Below, piece after piece: positions 1 through 9,140 of a stretch of DNA of 57,560 nucleotides. The stretch lies in IMG/VR virus record IMGVR_UViG_3300032313_001576, positions 1 through 57,560 of that record; one strand, given 5' to 3'. The notes beneath the pieces were generated by a model. It was not told where the DNA came from. It did no database searches and saw only the letters and a list, made by a program, of their open reading frames with translations. The DNA is from a virus. Position 1 is the first letter of the stretch. Each line of letters begins with the position of its first letter. A program made the translations under genes and the position numbers.

Positions 1-1
1 G

Positions 2-1072
2 CTGAGGCCAGGACAGACATCAATCCTTCAGGGCCGTATCATGCTTGTTGATACGGCTCGCTGGACGTGCACTGTCTACTGTGACTCAGTGCATCGTGAG
101 CTTACGAACGTCATCATCCCCTCTCTTTACTCCACGCCCGAGGGAGAGGGTGTTCACTACATGCCAGAGGTGGGGGCAGTGTTCTACGTCTGCCTACCTT
201 CTGACGGCGCGTCTCCTTTTCTCCTACTGTCGGCACCTCAGCCTTCGGAAGCAACAGCCGATGGGCAGCCTGGTTCCTTTCACTTTGGTAGGCCGTATCT
301 CTCACCGGGAGATCTCGCGCTCACAACACGAGATGGCAATGGAATCATTGCCCGAAGGGGCGGGCTGACGGAGTTCCGAGGCTCTGCACTCTCCCGCATC
401 ATGACCAATCCCTTTACAGATCAGGTCCTAACAATCGCGAGGAATTGGCGTGTAGAGACTCTAGGCGGATCCCAGACCTGGACCACGGGAGAGCTCGATG
501 AGGCCGCTTCTTTCGGTCTGCTAAGTAGTACCTTCTCATTTGAGGCAAAGGAGTTCATCGAGTCCGTGGGGTGGTCTGTAGCTGTAGATTCTGGGTATAC
601 CGGCAGACGCCTGGAGCTTGATGGCTCTATTGCAGAGCCCGCTCTAATACCCACGCCAAGTACGCTTTATGTGGAAGGTCCGCAAGGCTCGCGGGTTCCC
701 TACGTCGTCAACATGCAGAAGCCCGCCTCCCTGGATCCAGCGGGAGTGGTCTACCGTTTTCGGATTAATACGGAGGAAGATACCGGAGAAGTAGTACCGT
801 CGTTATCGCTCGAGGTTGCGCGCAAAGGAGACGCGCGACTGGAGCTGGACGGCAAGGTACGGATCGCGGCGGTCTCTGATCAGAACACGGCACAGCCCGT
901 CATGCTCGGGACGGACTTCCTGACTAAGCTTCAGGCGTCGCTCACCGAGATCAAAGCCGCTTTCACCACACTTGGGCTCCCGACAGTTGCGACGGATGAC
1001 CTTATTGGTGATATTGTAGACTCGCTCGCCGGACAAGGCTCCTTTCTATCGTCAGTCCTCGAAGCGGATTGA
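2..1072 (+). CDS. Baseplate/tail-hub OB-fold protein, 5' end truncated by window edge
   Basis: The frame is open from base 2, with no stop and no clear ribosome site before the first ATG at 41, so the gene probably begins outside the window. Residues after that ATG show a beta-rich segment with alternating hydrophobics like the N-terminal OB domain of gp5/gpV-type baseplate spike proteins. It continues with a GDLALTTRDGNGIIARRGG stretch typical of the region after that domain. The C-terminal part (QPVMLGTDFLTKLQ) resembles the end of such proteins, where a short helix follows a V-x-LG turn. The role as baseplate hub or puncturing-device component is inferred from these patterns. The next gene overlaps its stop region closely, suggesting an operon. 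Confidence 0.5.
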   Translation: MRPGQTSILQGRIMLVDTARWTCTVYCDSVHRELTNVIIPSLYSTPEGEGVHYMPEVGAVFYVCLPSDGASPFLLLSAPQPSEATADGQPGSFHFGRPYLSPGDLALTTRDGNGIIARRGGLTEFRGSALSRIMTNPFTDQVLTIARNWRVETLGGSQTWTTGELDEAASFGLLSSTFSFEAKEFIESVGWSVAVDSGYTGRRLELDGSIAEPALIPTPSTLYVEGPQGSRVPYVVNMQKPASLDPAGVVYRFRINTEEDTGEVVPSLSLEVARKGDARLELDGKVRIAAVSDQNTAQPVMLGTDFLTKLQASLTEIKAAFTTLGLPTVATDDLIGDIVDSLAGQGSFLSSVLEAD

Positions 1073-1083
1073 CAGAGGTACGA

Positions 1084-1980
1084 ATGACATCTCTCTTCCT
1101 CAAGCCGGTGGATCCGCACAGCTTCTTCGAGAAGATGGCGTCGATCGCCAAGATGCCGGACGACGATACGAAGTGGCCTGCGCATGTGCTGAGCAACTTG
1201 CATCAGCAGCTTCCGTTCCTCTCGCAGTATGAGATCGATCTCAGCATGCAGAGAGTTGAGCCCGAGGCGGGGTTTGCCTTTGGCCATGCACTCCTGATGG
1301 CCCGTAACGATCCGGCCGCCGCTACAACATCCAAGAATCCTCAGAATATGGTTCGGATCCCGATCATTGTCGCGGATCGCTTACTTCAGCCGTTCCATAC
1401 CTTTGAGCTTGGTGGAAATGTCTACCCACTGACCGCAGAGCGGATCGAGTCCGCGCTGCTCAATCCTGCGATGTTCCAGGGACCGGCGGATCAGCCTCAG
1501 CGTCAGAAGTCTCTCATCGATCAGATGTACCCGCCGTACCAGCAGCGCCAGGGCTTTGGTCGTGTTGTTGGCGACGGCGCCTCGTCAGCGGGCATCAATA
1601 AGATCAGCTCCTCTGGCCTGAGCCATTTTGGTGACGCGGTTATCAAGCTCGCCGGCATCCGCCTAAGTTTAGACTCTTCGTCAAGGATCCCTGCTTCCGT
1701 GGTTCTAAAGGGGTCTAATATCAAGTTCGAGAGCGGTGTTCGGCCGGAGTCTCTGTCGTTTTACCAGATTACTGGTACTAAGTACGTTGTTGGCATTCCT
1801 GGACCTGTTGCTACAAAGGTAGAGAGGGAAAAAGACCAGGCTGCAATCCGTAAGATTTTGGCGCCTTTGATGCGCGCTGAAGCCGCGGCTGCTAAGTCTC
1901 GCAGACCCTCCCCTGGAATGTTCCTTCTCTTCTCACAGGGTCAGAACGGATACCAGCACGTTCCCCCTCCCTCGATGTGA
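1084..1980 (+). CDS. Unassigned virion-type protein with FFEKMAS motif
   Basis: ATG 1084 is preferred over the upstream in-frame TTG (1069) because AGAGG lies 5 nt before it. The 298-aa product has no family I can name. Near the N-terminus it carries FFEKMAS, one of the K-x-A-S segments that recur across the late proteins here. The middle is Gln/Pro-rich (around QMYPPYQQRQGFGR). The C-terminal third is a run of Ala/Lys helix followed by a hydrophobic MFLLF stretch. Position between a baseplate-type gene and other late genes points to a structural or internal virion protein. Its last codons overlap the leader of the next gene. Confidence 0.55.
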   Translation: MTSLFLKPVDPHSFFEKMASIAKMPDDDTKWPAHVLSNLHQQLPFLSQYEIDLSMQRVEPEAGFAFGHALLMARNDPAAATTSKNPQNMVRIPIIVADRLLQPFHTFELGGNVYPLTAERIESALLNPAMFQGPADQPQRQKSLIDQMYPPYQQRQGFGRVVGDGASSAGINKISSSGLSHFGDAVIKLAGIRLSLDSSSRIPASVVLKGSNIKFESGVRPESLSFYQITGTKYVVGIPGPVATKVEREKDQAAIRKILAPLMRAEAAAAKSRRPSPGMFLLFSQGQNGYQHVPPPSM

Positions 1981-1988
1981 GGTCTGCT

Positions 1989-2840
1989 ATGGCAATCCCC
2001 TTCTGGCCCAAGATCGCGGGCGTCGAAGACGCGCCCAACTATCGCCCTACTGCGGGAGACAGTCGTTGCGAGACCTGCTCGTATTTCCGCGCCCTGAACG
2101 ACGGTGTTGGGTACTGCGAGCGGTTCTCTTTTGAGGCTGAGCCCCAAAGTGTCTGCGACGAGTTCGTAGGTGCGGGTAGGACGAAGGTTTCGTCTGCCTC
2201 TATAGGATCTCGGCTGATCGAAGTCTACAGGAGCCCGATTACGAAGCGTGTGGGTATCTCGTCTGTTGCAGGTGCAGGGGCTGGTGCCCTTGCCGGAGGG
2301 GCCGGATCTGGGGAAGATAAGTACCGTGAAGGTCTGAAGGGTGCTCTTGTAGGAGGAGCCCTCGGAGGTGCGATTGGAGGCATTGGACCTCTCGCTAGAT
2401 CATACAAGCTGAGAAAAGCGTTTAACGAATCTCAGCAGGCAGCCGGAGAGTCTCTAAAGGCAGAGAAAAAGCTCCTCTCGGATAATCAAAATATTGAAAA
2501 GCAGAGAGAAAAACTGTTGGAAGATGTTCGGAATGCTACCGGCGGAACATACGCTGACTATATGGACAAAAGAAGAGCTTACATGGAATTCATCAATAAG
2601 CATCCAAAGTCGGGTACTAGTGCCGATATTAGGAAGAACAACGCGCAAATCTCGAAATTTGAAGAGAAACTTAAGGAAAAGTACACACCCGACGAAAAGG
2701 AGATTGCGCGCGCCGCTGGTATGGAAACGTTCGGCGCCCCTGCTCTTTCAGCCTTAATTGCCGGCGGAGCTGGATTTGGTCTGTCACACGGATCAAAAGA
2801 GCACTATCGGTTCCAGAAATCACGGAGAGATGGAGAGTAA
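1989..2840 (+). CDS. Cys-motif (HiPIP-like) protein with glycine-zipper segments
   Basis: ATG 1989 has GAGG 6 nt upstream and is preferred to GTG 1977. The 283-aa product starts with a small four-Cys module: C-x2-C-x-F, then a C about 13 residues on, then CDEF. This resembles the small high-potential iron-sulfur-like domains seen in many environmental phage proteins, but metal binding is not shown here. A Gly/Ala-rich stretch (about residues 90-130) with GxxxG spacing looks like a glycine-zipper membrane-active segment. A charged coiled-coil region (roughly 140-240) and a second Gly-rich segment near the C-terminus follow. Joining a possible redox or structural metal module to membrane-active segments is unusual; a virion or injection role is only inference. 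Confidence 0.5.
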   Translation: MAIPFWPKIAGVEDAPNYRPTAGDSRCETCSYFRALNDGVGYCERFSFEAEPQSVCDEFVGAGRTKVSSASIGSRLIEVYRSPITKRVGISSVAGAGAGALAGGAGSGEDKYREGLKGALVGGALGGAIGGIGPLARSYKLRKAFNESQQAAGESLKAEKKLLSDNQNIEKQREKLLEDVRNATGGTYADYMDKRRAYMEFINKHPKSGTSADIRKNNAQISKFEEKLKEKYTPDEKEIARAAGMETFGAPALSALIAGGAGFGLSHGSKEHYRFQKSRRDGE

Positions 2841-2843
2841 CCA

Positions 2844-4346
2844 ATGAAAACCACGACCCTGTGCTCAGCAATTTCTGGGACAATTAATCACTCTGACTTT
2901 GCTCGCTTTGAACAGGAGTTCGCCTCTCCCGATGTGCGCAGGATGATTGAGAAGAATGCGTCAGTGATGGAAGTGCTTCATCGCCTGACAGACTCTCCGA
3001 TCATTCCGCACACCGTCATGGCAAAGCGGGCCTCCTCGCGTTTTGTCCCAGGTACGGACGTCGTTCAGGTTCGGCCCTCTGGTTACGGATACGCCATCAA
3101 GGTCTCCGCCGCTCCCGATGGCATGGCACCACAAGAGATGCAGGTTTCGGCACAGCAGGCGCAGCAGGCGCTTCCTCCTGAGATGCTCCAGGCCGCAGAC
3201 CAACAGGGAGCTGCGACGGTGACTGGGGTACAGGCAGAGCCGGATCCCATGGCTGAGCAGATGGCTCCAGTAACGGCGTTCGGCATCTACAAGGTGACCA
3301 ACGCAGAGACTGGGAAGCAGATGATTGGGTACGTTATCCCCAATCTATTTGATCCCGTCCAAGGCGCTCCCACGGGTGTTGCGCTGTTCACCAATGGAAC
3401 TGCCTACGCCGTGCAGCCAGGAATCACTGGATCGCTTGTTGGCGTGAACCACAACTTGCCGATTCCTGAGAACCCTGATGTGCGCGGGCTTGGCGTATTC
3501 GTCAAGACCAACGGCAAGGCCATTATGTGCACGATGCCCTACAACATCGTCACAAAGGTCCAGGTAGAGGGTAACGGGTACTTCGCTGCGCAAGACATGC
3601 AGGGGAATGACCTCCGCATCATCCCTTCTCAAGGACTGACTCGCCCAGTTGCATCCTCGACCACGGACATCGCCATTCCCGCAGACTTCAAGTTCATGCC
3701 GCTGGAAAATCCAGTTCAGCTTGCTGCCGGAAACGAGTTGATGAAGGCAGCCCAGGCCAATGCGTACGAGACAATGGCCGAGATTCGCGCATGGGAAGGC
3801 GGTTGCCGACTCAGCGGTCCTGTCTTTGAGAAGGTTGGCTCGGGTGAGCACGACTGGGTGGACGGCGTGTTCTGGCTTGCTGCCGCAGGCATGCCACAGA
3901 ACCTGAGTGCCGCGTGTCTCGAGAAGGCCGCGTCTTCCGGTAAGCCGATTCGGATGTTTGGTCTTCAGCCCCTCTCTACACGCGAGGAGTTGTACCAGGA
4001 GGCCCTCAAGGAAGCCGCAGTCGATATGCTTGAGACGGAGATTCCCCAGCGCGTGAATCTTCTGAAGGAGATCTCGGCCATCACGTTCGACAAGAGGGCG
4101 TCGGCGTTGGTAGACACCGCGTCCGTGGATGCTGTCCTGGCGCTGAACTTCCTCAATCCGGAGAATGTCGAGACCTTCATCGAGTTTCTTCCGCAGCTAG
4201 AGGAAGCCTCGACCAAGTTGGCGAGCGTAGTGCTTGCAGCGCAGATCGGTCTGCAAAGCATTCCAAAGACCGCGGCCGTGCGTGCTATGTTTGCGCTCGA
4301 GGATGTCATTTCTGGGCTCAAGAGCCTAAAGACATACCAGGTCTGA
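2844..4346 (+). CDS. Large unassigned late protein rich in K-x-A-S segments
   Basis: This 500-aa protein starts 4 nt after the previous stop. It has an N-terminal helical part, a Gln/Ala/Pro linker (about residues 90-140), a beta-rich centre and a helical C-terminus. K-x-A-S-like segments occur repeatedly: MAKRASS, LEKAASS, FDKRASA, TKLASVV, PKTAAV. They flank the domains, which would suit processing by a maturation protease. I see no portal-protein signature despite the suitable length. The family is not recognised; a structural role is inferred from its neighbours. Confidence 0.5.
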   Translation: MKTTTLCSAISGTINHSDFARFEQEFASPDVRRMIEKNASVMEVLHRLTDSPIIPHTVMAKRASSRFVPGTDVVQVRPSGYGYAIKVSAAPDGMAPQEMQVSAQQAQQALPPEMLQAADQQGAATVTGVQAEPDPMAEQMAPVTAFGIYKVTNAETGKQMIGYVIPNLFDPVQGAPTGVALFTNGTAYAVQPGITGSLVGVNHNLPIPENPDVRGLGVFVKTNGKAIMCTMPYNIVTKVQVEGNGYFAAQDMQGNDLRIIPSQGLTRPVASSTTDIAIPADFKFMPLENPVQLAAGNELMKAAQANAYETMAEIRAWEGGCRLSGPVFEKVGSGEHDWVDGVFWLAAAGMPQNLSAACLEKAASSGKPIRMFGLQPLSTREELYQEALKEAAVDMLETEIPQRVNLLKEISAITFDKRASALVDTASVDAVLALNFLNPENVETFIEFLPQLEEASTKLASVVLAAQIGLQSIPKTAAVRAMFALEDVISGLKSLKTYQV

Positions 4347-4352
4347 AAACTC

Positions 4353-5216
4353 TTGGCACACCCCGCAGAATTCTTCATCAAGTACTTACTCGTGATTGGG
4401 GCGGCCCTGTCCCATGACGATGTAAACCTGAATCTGGAGATTCACGGGCTCTCAGAGGTCTCCGACGAAGACTTCAAGAAGTGCCAAGAGATTCTTTCCA
4501 AAGTTCCCAAGGACTTCCGTCCATGGGACTCGAAGCATCGCGCCACGACGTCTTGGCTCCGAAAGAACGGCCTCTACTCGCTGGTACACCCGGACAAGAA
4601 CACAGAAGAGATGAGAGACAAGATTCTCTCTGCTCCGATTGTGAGAGAAAAGCTCGAGACGCTGCTGATGAGCGGGGTGCCATACAGCGAGGCATCTCGC
4701 AATCTTGTCGAGCTCGGCCATCCGGTATCAGAGCTGGCGGTGGCCGCGTTCCGTCACTACTTCTGGAACCCCGATCTGATGGGAGTTGGCGGCTGGGCCA
4801 AGTACCTCAACGGAGACACGAGCGGGAGGGTCAGCCCACTACTCCAGTCCTATCATCTGGCTGTGCGTGCAGGTCCTGAAGCTGCGGCATACCGGGCCGG
4901 GATCCGCAAAGAGCTGGACGGCAAGAAAATCATGATGGAGGTTCGATCCGAGCTGTACCACACCTTTCTGGAGACGCGAACACTTCCGCTCTCAGACAAG
5001 AAGGTGGAGATGCTCGGTAACCTCGCACGCGGACTTGCGCGGATCGACGAGCGTGTGCAGGCCGGAGACACGGCCCTGCAAGAGACGCTCAAGAAGTTTG
5101 AGAAGTTCAAGGTCCTTCACGGCAACAAGAAGATCCCGAGCCTGTTAGACTTGTCGCCCACGGGTTCCATCTCGAATCGATCTCGCGACGAGATCCTTCA
5201 CTCGGAGAAACGGTAA
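4353..5216 (+). CDS. Unassigned helical late protein
   Basis: The start is TTG 4353; no good ATG gives the full frame. The 287-aa product is mostly alpha-helical, begins AHPAEFFIKYLLV, and contains a compact HYFWNPDLMGVGGWAKYL segment followed by many Arg/Lys/Glu-rich helices. The opening is reminiscent of the FF-x-DEL-type N-terminal tags found elsewhere in this window. Its stop overlaps the next start as TAATG, so it is co-translated with it. No known family was recognised. Confidence 0.5.
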   Translation: MAHPAEFFIKYLLVIGAALSHDDVNLNLEIHGLSEVSDEDFKKCQEILSKVPKDFRPWDSKHRATTSWLRKNGLYSLVHPDKNTEEMRDKILSAPIVREKLETLLMSGVPYSEASRNLVELGHPVSELAVAAFRHYFWNPDLMGVGGWAKYLNGDTSGRVSPLLQSYHLAVRAGPEAAAYRAGIRKELDGKKIMMEVRSELYHTFLETRTLPLSDKKVEMLGNLARGLARIDERVQAGDTALQETLKKFEKFKVLHGNKKIPSLLDLSPTGSISNRSRDEILHSEKR

Positions 5217-5776
5217 TGCCTGTCCTTCGTTCGAAATCGGTTCGCGATGAGAACCAGATGATTGAGTTTTTAGAGGCCCAAAACATTCCCGGCTGGGTGG
5301 GCGGCCCTGACTACTATGGCAACAGTAGCGGGTGGATTACCATCTTCTTCAATGATGCGACCCGGGATCGCGGAACCACTCCGATCTACAATGGGTCGGG
5401 GAACTCCGCAAACTATGCCGCTGCGCTGGCAGCCGGACATGTCTCGTCGGCCATCAATGTTGCAAATGCAAACAAGATCATCCTTGGCATTGAGGTGGTT
5501 GCAGCACCGACCCAGGATCTGCACCTCAACCTCCGGCTTTCGAATCTTGGCGCACCCAATCTGACCACGGCAAGTCACTGGTTCAGACAGCTGGTGTCGC
5601 CGAACTACACGTCTTCGAAGTACGAAGCTGACGTAGCGGAGTACGTAATCAAACACCAGCTCCTCACTCTCGGCGAGAAGTACACGATGGAGTTCCCAGT
5701 GGCTGCCAACTGGGCGAACTTGGTGCTGCACAATGCCACCGGCGGAACCTTCAAGCTCTACGCGGACATTGGTTAA
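5216..5776 (+). CDS. Beta-rich unassigned virion protein
   Basis: This 186-aa protein overlaps the previous stop as TAATG. The sequence is rich in Asn, Ser, Thr and Gly with alternating hydrophobics (for example LHLNLRLSNLGAPNLTT), as in beta-sandwich decoration or fibre-associated proteins. There are no catalytic motifs. Its stop again overlaps the next start (TAATG). A surface or tail accessory role is a guess from composition and context. Confidence 0.5.
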   Translation: MPVLRSKSVRDENQMIEFLEAQNIPGWVGGPDYYGNSSGWITIFFNDATRDRGTTPIYNGSGNSANYAAALAAGHVSSAINVANANKIILGIEVVAAPTQDLHLNLRLSNLGAPNLTTASHWFRQLVSPNYTSSKYEADVAEYVIKHQLLTLGEKYTMEFPVAANWANLVLHNATGGTFKLYADIG

Positions 5777-6132
5777 TGATCCCCACATTCATGGAAGACC
5801 CCGAGCGTTCAAAGCCGGGGCATGAAGTCAAGGTCTCCCTCCCTCCCCGTGCGGAATACCGAGGGAAGAAGTTCAAAGCAGTGATCGTCGTCAAGAACGA
5901 CGACTTGATCTACCAGTTCTTCAATGTTCGGCACAAGGACTTCCAGACACTCCTGGCCGAAATCATCGAAGCGCACTTTGGGAAGACGGATGACTTCAGC
6001 GCATCCTATGTTCCAGAGTTCGAGTCCTTAGCAGTGCGGGCTAAAAAAGTCTGCGAGTCGCCGTTCTTCAACTACAGTCACTACACCGAGAAATTTCTCG
6101 ATCTGGTGGATCGCTGCCTTCAGGAGGCGTAA
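5776..6132 (+). CDS. Small unassigned late protein
   Basis: A 118-aa protein, TAATG-coupled to the gene before and directly abutting the gene after. It is a mixed alpha/beta sequence with a charged N-terminus (GHEVKVSLPPRAEYRGKKF) and a helical C-terminus ending ...LVDRCLQEA. No recognisable family. Tight packing in the late operon supports that it is real. Confidence 0.5.
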   Translation: MIPTFMEDPERSKPGHEVKVSLPPRAEYRGKKFKAVIVVKNDDLIYQFFNVRHKDFQTLLAEIIEAHFGKTDDFSASYVPEFESLAVRAKKVCESPFFNYSHYTEKFLDLVDRCLQEA

Positions 6133-6486
6133 ATGAACAAGGTCGCCGCCTACATTACAGTGCTGACTCACTCCGATCTGTGGGACCCGCAGTCTCTCGA
6201 AAAGATTGCAGTTTCTCAGAAAGAGCTAGACGAAGCTAAATCAAAGGCCCAGCTCGCTGCCGGCCTTCACGGAGTTGCGCACATTGGAGTCCCCCTCACG
6301 TCCTTTGTTGCTGGGTACCAGCAGAGATCTGCCCTGAGAAAGGCCGGAATCGATTATGAAGAGGGAGGGGATGGGACCTTTGGCGCCAAACATCCAATTA
6401 TAAGTGGCTTTATACCGGTTGCGGGCACTGTTAGCGCACTAAATGCGGCTGAGAGGATCTCTGCTAAGAAGCCGACAAGAAAGTAA
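6133..6486 (+). CDS. Small protein with MNKVAAY...HSDLW N-terminal tag
   Basis: The 117-aa product begins MNKVAAYITVLTHSDLW and soon reaches LEKIAVS, the same tag arrangement found at the N-termini of proteins at 28596, 29382 and 56306. After the tag come a Gly/Ala/Val segment (possible membrane helix) and a basic tail. The rest is unlike the other tagged proteins, so the tag looks like a portable module. Comparison with T4 internal proteins, which carry an N-terminal capsid-targeting sequence, suggests delivery into the virion; this is inference. The gene converges on the minus-strand gene ending at 6498. Confidence 0.55.
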   Translation: MNKVAAYITVLTHSDLWDPQSLEKIAVSQKELDEAKSKAQLAAGLHGVAHIGVPLTSFVAGYQQRSALRKAGIDYEEGGDGTFGAKHPIISGFIPVAGTVSALNAAERISAKKPTRK

Positions 6487-6497
6487 AAGATGAATCG

Positions 6498-6788
6498 CTA
6501 AGGGCTGCGTAGCGTCACCTGAAACGGATCGTTCTCGAGAATCGGCCCTAAGCCCTTAATCAAGATCACCGCCTTGAAGTCCCACTTATCCCAGTGGGAC
6601 TTCTTGTATATGGCGTCGTTTGCTTCACACCACTCTTTGAGGAGGGACCTAAAAAAAGGAACCTCCTCTTTTGTAATGTGGCGACACAGCCGCAGGTGGA
6701 ACACCCACTTGAGGGGGTCCACCTGCGGCACCAGATCCCAGGCGTAGAGGTCTCCGAGCAGACTACGCTCGAAGCTCCTCACTGCCAT
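6498..6788 (-). CDS. Unassigned small protein (minus-strand island 1)
   Basis: The 97-aa product starts at ATG 6788 (MAVRSFERSLLGDLYAWDL), overlapping the end of the upstream minus gene by 26 nt in another frame. An upstream in-frame ATG (6842) would lengthen the overlap and give a low-complexity N-terminus. Trp/Lys-rich segments (HWDKWDFKAVILIKGLG) suggest a compact soluble protein. Function unknown. With its upstream partner it forms a two-gene minus-strand island inside the late block. Confidence 0.45.
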   Translation of the reverse strand: MAVRSFERSLLGDLYAWDLVPQVDPLKWVFHLRLCRHITKEEVPFFRSLLKEWCEANDAIYKKSHWDKWDFKAVILIKGLGPILENDPFQVTLRSP

Positions 6789-7335
6789 CGGCACCCACCG
6801 CAGACTGAGCGGCGGGGGTGCTGTCGAAGATGTACTTGCCATTTCCGTCCAGCGTAACCTGCCAGACGGACCGGAGGGGATGGGTGGTCCTGAGTTCCGT
6901 GAGTGTGCCCGCGACGTATTCGCGGAGCATCTCCTGGAGGGACTCTCCCTCCTCGGGCTTCATCTCATGAAACCCGAGTTCTGCCACGAGGACGGGGACG
7001 TTGATCTGCCCGCCCTCGCCCGCCATGTCGAGCCATGCCCAGGCCCGAAGTCCATACCATTCATCGACGGTGACGGAGTGACCCGCCACTTTTCCGACGC
7101 GCTCTTTTCCGCGAAGCGTCAGCTTCAGGGGCCGGGCGGACCTGACGTTGATCTCTTCCCCGAACCGCTTCTCACGGCTCTTGAGGAAGCGCAGGATCTC
7201 GGAGATATCCTCCGAGACCATCCGGATGGTGGTGGCGCTCGTCAGCGCCTTCAGATCGAGGAGGTGGAGGACCAGCGCGAAGCTGGCCTCACCACGAATC
7301 TGCCTGATTTCGTAACCCGAGACGATAGTAGCCAT
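6763..7335 (-). CDS. Unassigned protein (minus-strand island 1)
   Basis: The 190-aa product begins MATIVSGYEIRQIRGE. It contains beta strands around WYGLRAWAWLDMAGEGG and a helical region before a disordered Ala/Gly C-terminus. No family was recognised. The promoter-like GTCATAA motif (7375-7381) lies 40 nt upstream. The start faces away from the terminase gene, and the intervening DNA therefore carries both leaders. Confidence 0.55.
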   Translation of the reverse strand: MATIVSGYEIRQIRGEASFALVLHLLDLKALTSATTIRMVSEDISEILRFLKSREKRFGEEINVRSARPLKLTLRGKERVGKVAGHSVTVDEWYGLRAWAWLDMAGEGGQINVPVLVAELGFHEMKPEEGESLQEMLREYVAGTLTELRTTHPLRSVWQVTLDGNGKYIFDSTPAAQSAVGADGSEELRA

Positions 7336-7374
7336 TATGTCGAAACCCCCTTATGCTCATCGTGAGCAAAACTC

Positions 7375-7381
7375 TTATGAC
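7375..7381 (-). promoter_or_regulatory. GTCATAA promoter-like motif
   Basis: GTCATAA on the minus strand, 40 nt before the start at 7335, with an AAAAC tract about 13 nt further upstream. It is one of the recurring copies in front of minus-strand genes. A second weaker copy (AGCATAA) is at 7351-7357. Confidence 0.45.
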
Positions 7382-7390
7382 GGAGAAATC

Positions 7391-9115
7391 ATGAGTTTTC
7401 TGAACTCCCTGTCCGGTCCCTGGGACTACACGCCGCCGACTGTGGACCAGGTCCGCCTGAGCGAGCAGGACATCCGTGACGCGCAGATCCCTGTCCGGCC
7501 GTCTCAGTTCATTGAGACGACGATGATGATGCCCAACCCGCACACGCGGCAATTGGAGAACTTCTCTTTCGCCGAGCGTAGATACTTACGGGAAATCTAC
7601 GACATCCAGGCTCCACGCGTCCTTTTGATGTGCGGGCGTCAGGTGGAAAAGAGCACGACCCTCGGGAACAAGACGCTGTCTTATGCGTGTCTCATTCCGC
7701 ACTTTCGCATTCTCTACGTCTCCCCTTCGAGCCAGCAGACGAAGGAGTTTTCCAAGACGAGGCTCAAGGAGCCGCTGGAGACTTGTCCTGATCTGAAGAC
7801 CTGGTTCCCGATGCATCTCACTGACAACGTCTTTGAGAAGAAGGCGATCAATCGCAGCGAGATCAAGCTCAGGTATGCGTTTCTGAACGCAGACCGCTGT
7901 CGCGGTCTGTCCGCCGATCTCATTTGCATGGACGAGTTTCAGGACCTCCTGCTGGACAACATCCCGGTCATCGAGGAGGCAGCGTCCCACAGTCCATTCA
8001 AGTGGTTCATTTACAGCGGAACCCCCAAGAGCTTGGACAACTCGATCCAGGTCTACTGGGACGCGTACTCCACTCAGAACGAGTGGGCGGTTCCTTGTGA
8101 CCGACACGGCCTTCCAAACAATCCCGGCTCCTGGCACTGGAACATTCTTGGGGAACGGAACATTGGCATCAAAGGATTGTCGTGCGATCGATGCGGGGAG
8201 GTCATCCGTCCGGACCACCCACTTGCCCGGTGGGTCAAGACAGGAAATCCCAACCCGAAGTTCGACATCTTCGAGGGCTTCCGCATCCCACAGTTGATGG
8301 TCCCGTGGTTGGAGTGGAGCAACATTCTCACCAAGTACAACCAGTACCCGCGCGCCAAGTTCTACAACGAGGTGCTTGGGGCCAGCTTCGACTCAGGCCA
8401 ACGACCCTTGATGCAGGGAGATGTTCAGGCTTGTTGCGATGGAGAGTTCTCTTTTAAGCCGGACAAGCTAAAAGAATTCATGACCAAGCTGAGAGGAAAG
8501 CAGGTCTACGCCGGGATTGACTGGGGACAGGACTCGAACAACTCGTACACGATCATCATGATCGGGGCCTACATCGACGGCTTCTTTCGCATCGTCTTTG
8601 CTCACCGCTTCACTGGCGCGGAGGCGGAGCCGAAAGAGCAAATCTCTAAGATCAAGAAGCTGCTTGCCGCCTTCGAAGTGTCGCGAGTGGGGGTGGACTA
8701 CGGAGGAGGCTACTGGCCGAACGACGAGCTTCTTCGTCTCTACGGATCACAGCGCGTGGTGCGGTATCAGTACTCAACCCCCAAGACGATCGTGAACTAC
8801 GACTCTGCAAAGGGCCGCTTTCTCATCCATCGCTCTGAGGTAATGAGCGCGATCTTCAACGCCATCAAGCGACGGTCAGTATTCCGGTTCCCCAAGTGGT
8901 CCGAGTTCGGTAGTCCTTACGGAGCGGACATGTTGGCCATCTTCTCGGAATACAACGAGAGAACACGCATGACTGAGTATAAGAAGTCGCCAAATACTAC
9001 CGATGATAGTTTTCATGCGCTGTTGCTGTGCTTCATGGCTTCGATGATCGACAACCCTCGCCCAGATATTCTCGTTCCAAGTGCTAAAATTGATCGAGAA
9101 CTGGACAAGGACTGA
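7391..9115 (+). CDS. terL: Terminase large subunit (TerL)
   Basis: DNA-packaging motor with ATPase and nuclease domains. ATG 7391 has GGAG 5 nt upstream and is preferred to ATG 7337, giving 574 aa, the usual TerL length. The ATPase shows a variant Walker A (CGRQVEKSTT, about residues 80-88), Walker B LICMDEF (about 177-183) and a SGTPKS coupling motif. The RNase H-like nuclease shows acidic residues in GIDWGQD (about 375), VGVDYGGG (about 433) and TDDSFHALL (about 537). A Cys/His cluster (PCDRHG ... SCDRCG, about 235-262) may bind zinc between the domains. No small terminase was identified. A hairpin follows the stop. Confidence 0.95.
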   Translation: MSFLNSLSGPWDYTPPTVDQVRLSEQDIRDAQIPVRPSQFIETTMMMPNPHTRQLENFSFAERRYLREIYDIQAPRVLLMCGRQVEKSTTLGNKTLSYACLIPHFRILYVSPSSQQTKEFSKTRLKEPLETCPDLKTWFPMHLTDNVFEKKAINRSEIKLRYAFLNADRCRGLSADLICMDEFQDLLLDNIPVIEEAASHSPFKWFIYSGTPKSLDNSIQVYWDAYSTQNEWAVPCDRHGLPNNPGSWHWNILGERNIGIKGLSCDRCGEVIRPDHPLARWVKTGNPNPKFDIFEGFRIPQLMVPWLEWSNILTKYNQYPRAKFYNEVLGASFDSGQRPLMQGDVQACCDGEFSFKPDKLKEFMTKLRGKQVYAGIDWGQDSNNSYTIIMIGAYIDGFFRIVFAHRFTGAEAEPKEQISKIKKLLAAFEVSRVGVDYGGGYWPNDELLRLYGSQRVVRYQYSTPKTIVNYDSAKGRFLIHRSEVMSAIFNAIKRRSVFRFPKWSEFGSPYGADMLAIFSEYNERTRMTEYKKSPNTTDDSFHALLLCFMASMIDNPRPDILVPSAKIDRELDKD

Positions 9116-9140
9116 CGCCCCGGCAGATGCCGGGGCGTCA
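9113..9140. terminator. Intergenic hairpin between convergent genes
   Basis: A perfect 13-bp inverted repeat (TGACGCCCCGGCA and its complement) begins at the terL stop codon and separates it from the minus gene ending at 9150. There is no T-run on either strand, so it may act as an RNA-stability or rho-dependent end. Confidence 0.5.

Noticed and set aside
2844-4346. Portal protein assignment by length
   Set aside because: Beta-rich centre, disordered linker and lack of the portal wing/stem/clip pattern argue against it.
9113-9140. Canonical rho-independent terminator after terL
   Set aside because: Stem is perfect but there is no T-run, so it is listed only as an intergenic hairpin.
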